DNA of 6,631 nt, taken from contig DAAJ01000046.1 of NCBI GenBank assembly GCA_001701115.1, forward strand, positions 1-6,631, written 5' to 3'. This document shows, in pieces, positions 6,580 through 6,631 of this stretch. Source of the stretch: Bacteroidales bacterium GP2 (GTDB lineage: Bacteria > Bacteroidota > Bacteroidia > Bacteroidales > Muribaculaceae). The notes beneath the pieces were generated by a model. The model searched no databases. It was not told where the DNA came from and saw nothing but the letters and a program-made list of their open reading frames with translations. The position numbers and the translations under genes are program-made. Positions within the stretch are counted from its first letter, which is position 1. Every line of letters begins with the position of its first letter.

Positions 6580-6606
6580 CATATTATACTGCGCTATATA
6601 CCCTGA

Positions 6607-6631
6607 GGCTGTGTCAAAAATAGGCGCAGCC
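6607..6631 (+). terminator. Candidate terminator stem after metY
   Basis: GGCTGTG (6607-6613) pairs with CGCAGCC (6625-6631), with one T-G pair and an 11-base A-rich loop. It sits 27 bases after the metY stop. The window ends at the last stem base, so the T-run that would confirm it cannot be seen. The left arm also resembles the ends of some insertion sequences, so that reading is not excluded. Confidence 0.45.

Overview
The window reads as chromosomal DNA of a Bacteroidota member, most likely order Bacteroidales and possibly a Muribaculaceae-type gut commensal. The evidence is the absence of Shine-Dalgarno sequences, A/T-rich leaders with TAnnTTTG-type -7 boxes, a lipoprotein signal of the Bacteroidota kind, and protein variants (309-residue malate dehydrogenase, 628-residue PurF-like protein, 429-residue MetY) that fit this group. 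The genus call is an impression, not a proof.

Layout. At the left edge (1-69, minus) is the start of a truncated gene for an exported protein; only its signal peptide is visible. A 459-base intergenic region (70-528) follows. It holds a very good minus-strand promoter (380-410), a small hairpin at the expected transcript start (354-377), and one large imperfect palindrome spanning 129-339 and centred near 234. This looks like a structured 5' leader of the exported-protein gene, or a separate structured RNA, and it is the least explained part of the window. On the plus strand, mdh (529-1458) and a thioredoxin-fold lipoprotein (1468-1950) are 9 bases apart and end at a strong intrinsic terminator (1975-2013).

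Convergent to them is a long PurF-like amidophosphoribosyltransferase (2025-3911, minus). Its 150-base upstream region is shared with the divergent galactokinase galK (4062-5198, plus). galK ends at a hairpin plus T-run (5231-5264), 25 bases before the true start of metY (5290-6579), an O-acetylhomoserine sulfhydrylase. The window closes on another hairpin downstream of metY.

The genes are mainly housekeeping: TCA/fumarate-branch carbon flow (mdh), envelope thiol redox (lipoprotein), purine synthesis or a related PRPP reaction (PurF-like), galactose entry into the Leloir pathway (galK) and sulfur assimilation into homocysteine (metY). They form four separate transcription units rather than one pathway cluster. 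I see no tRNA, rRNA, CRISPR array or transposase gene.
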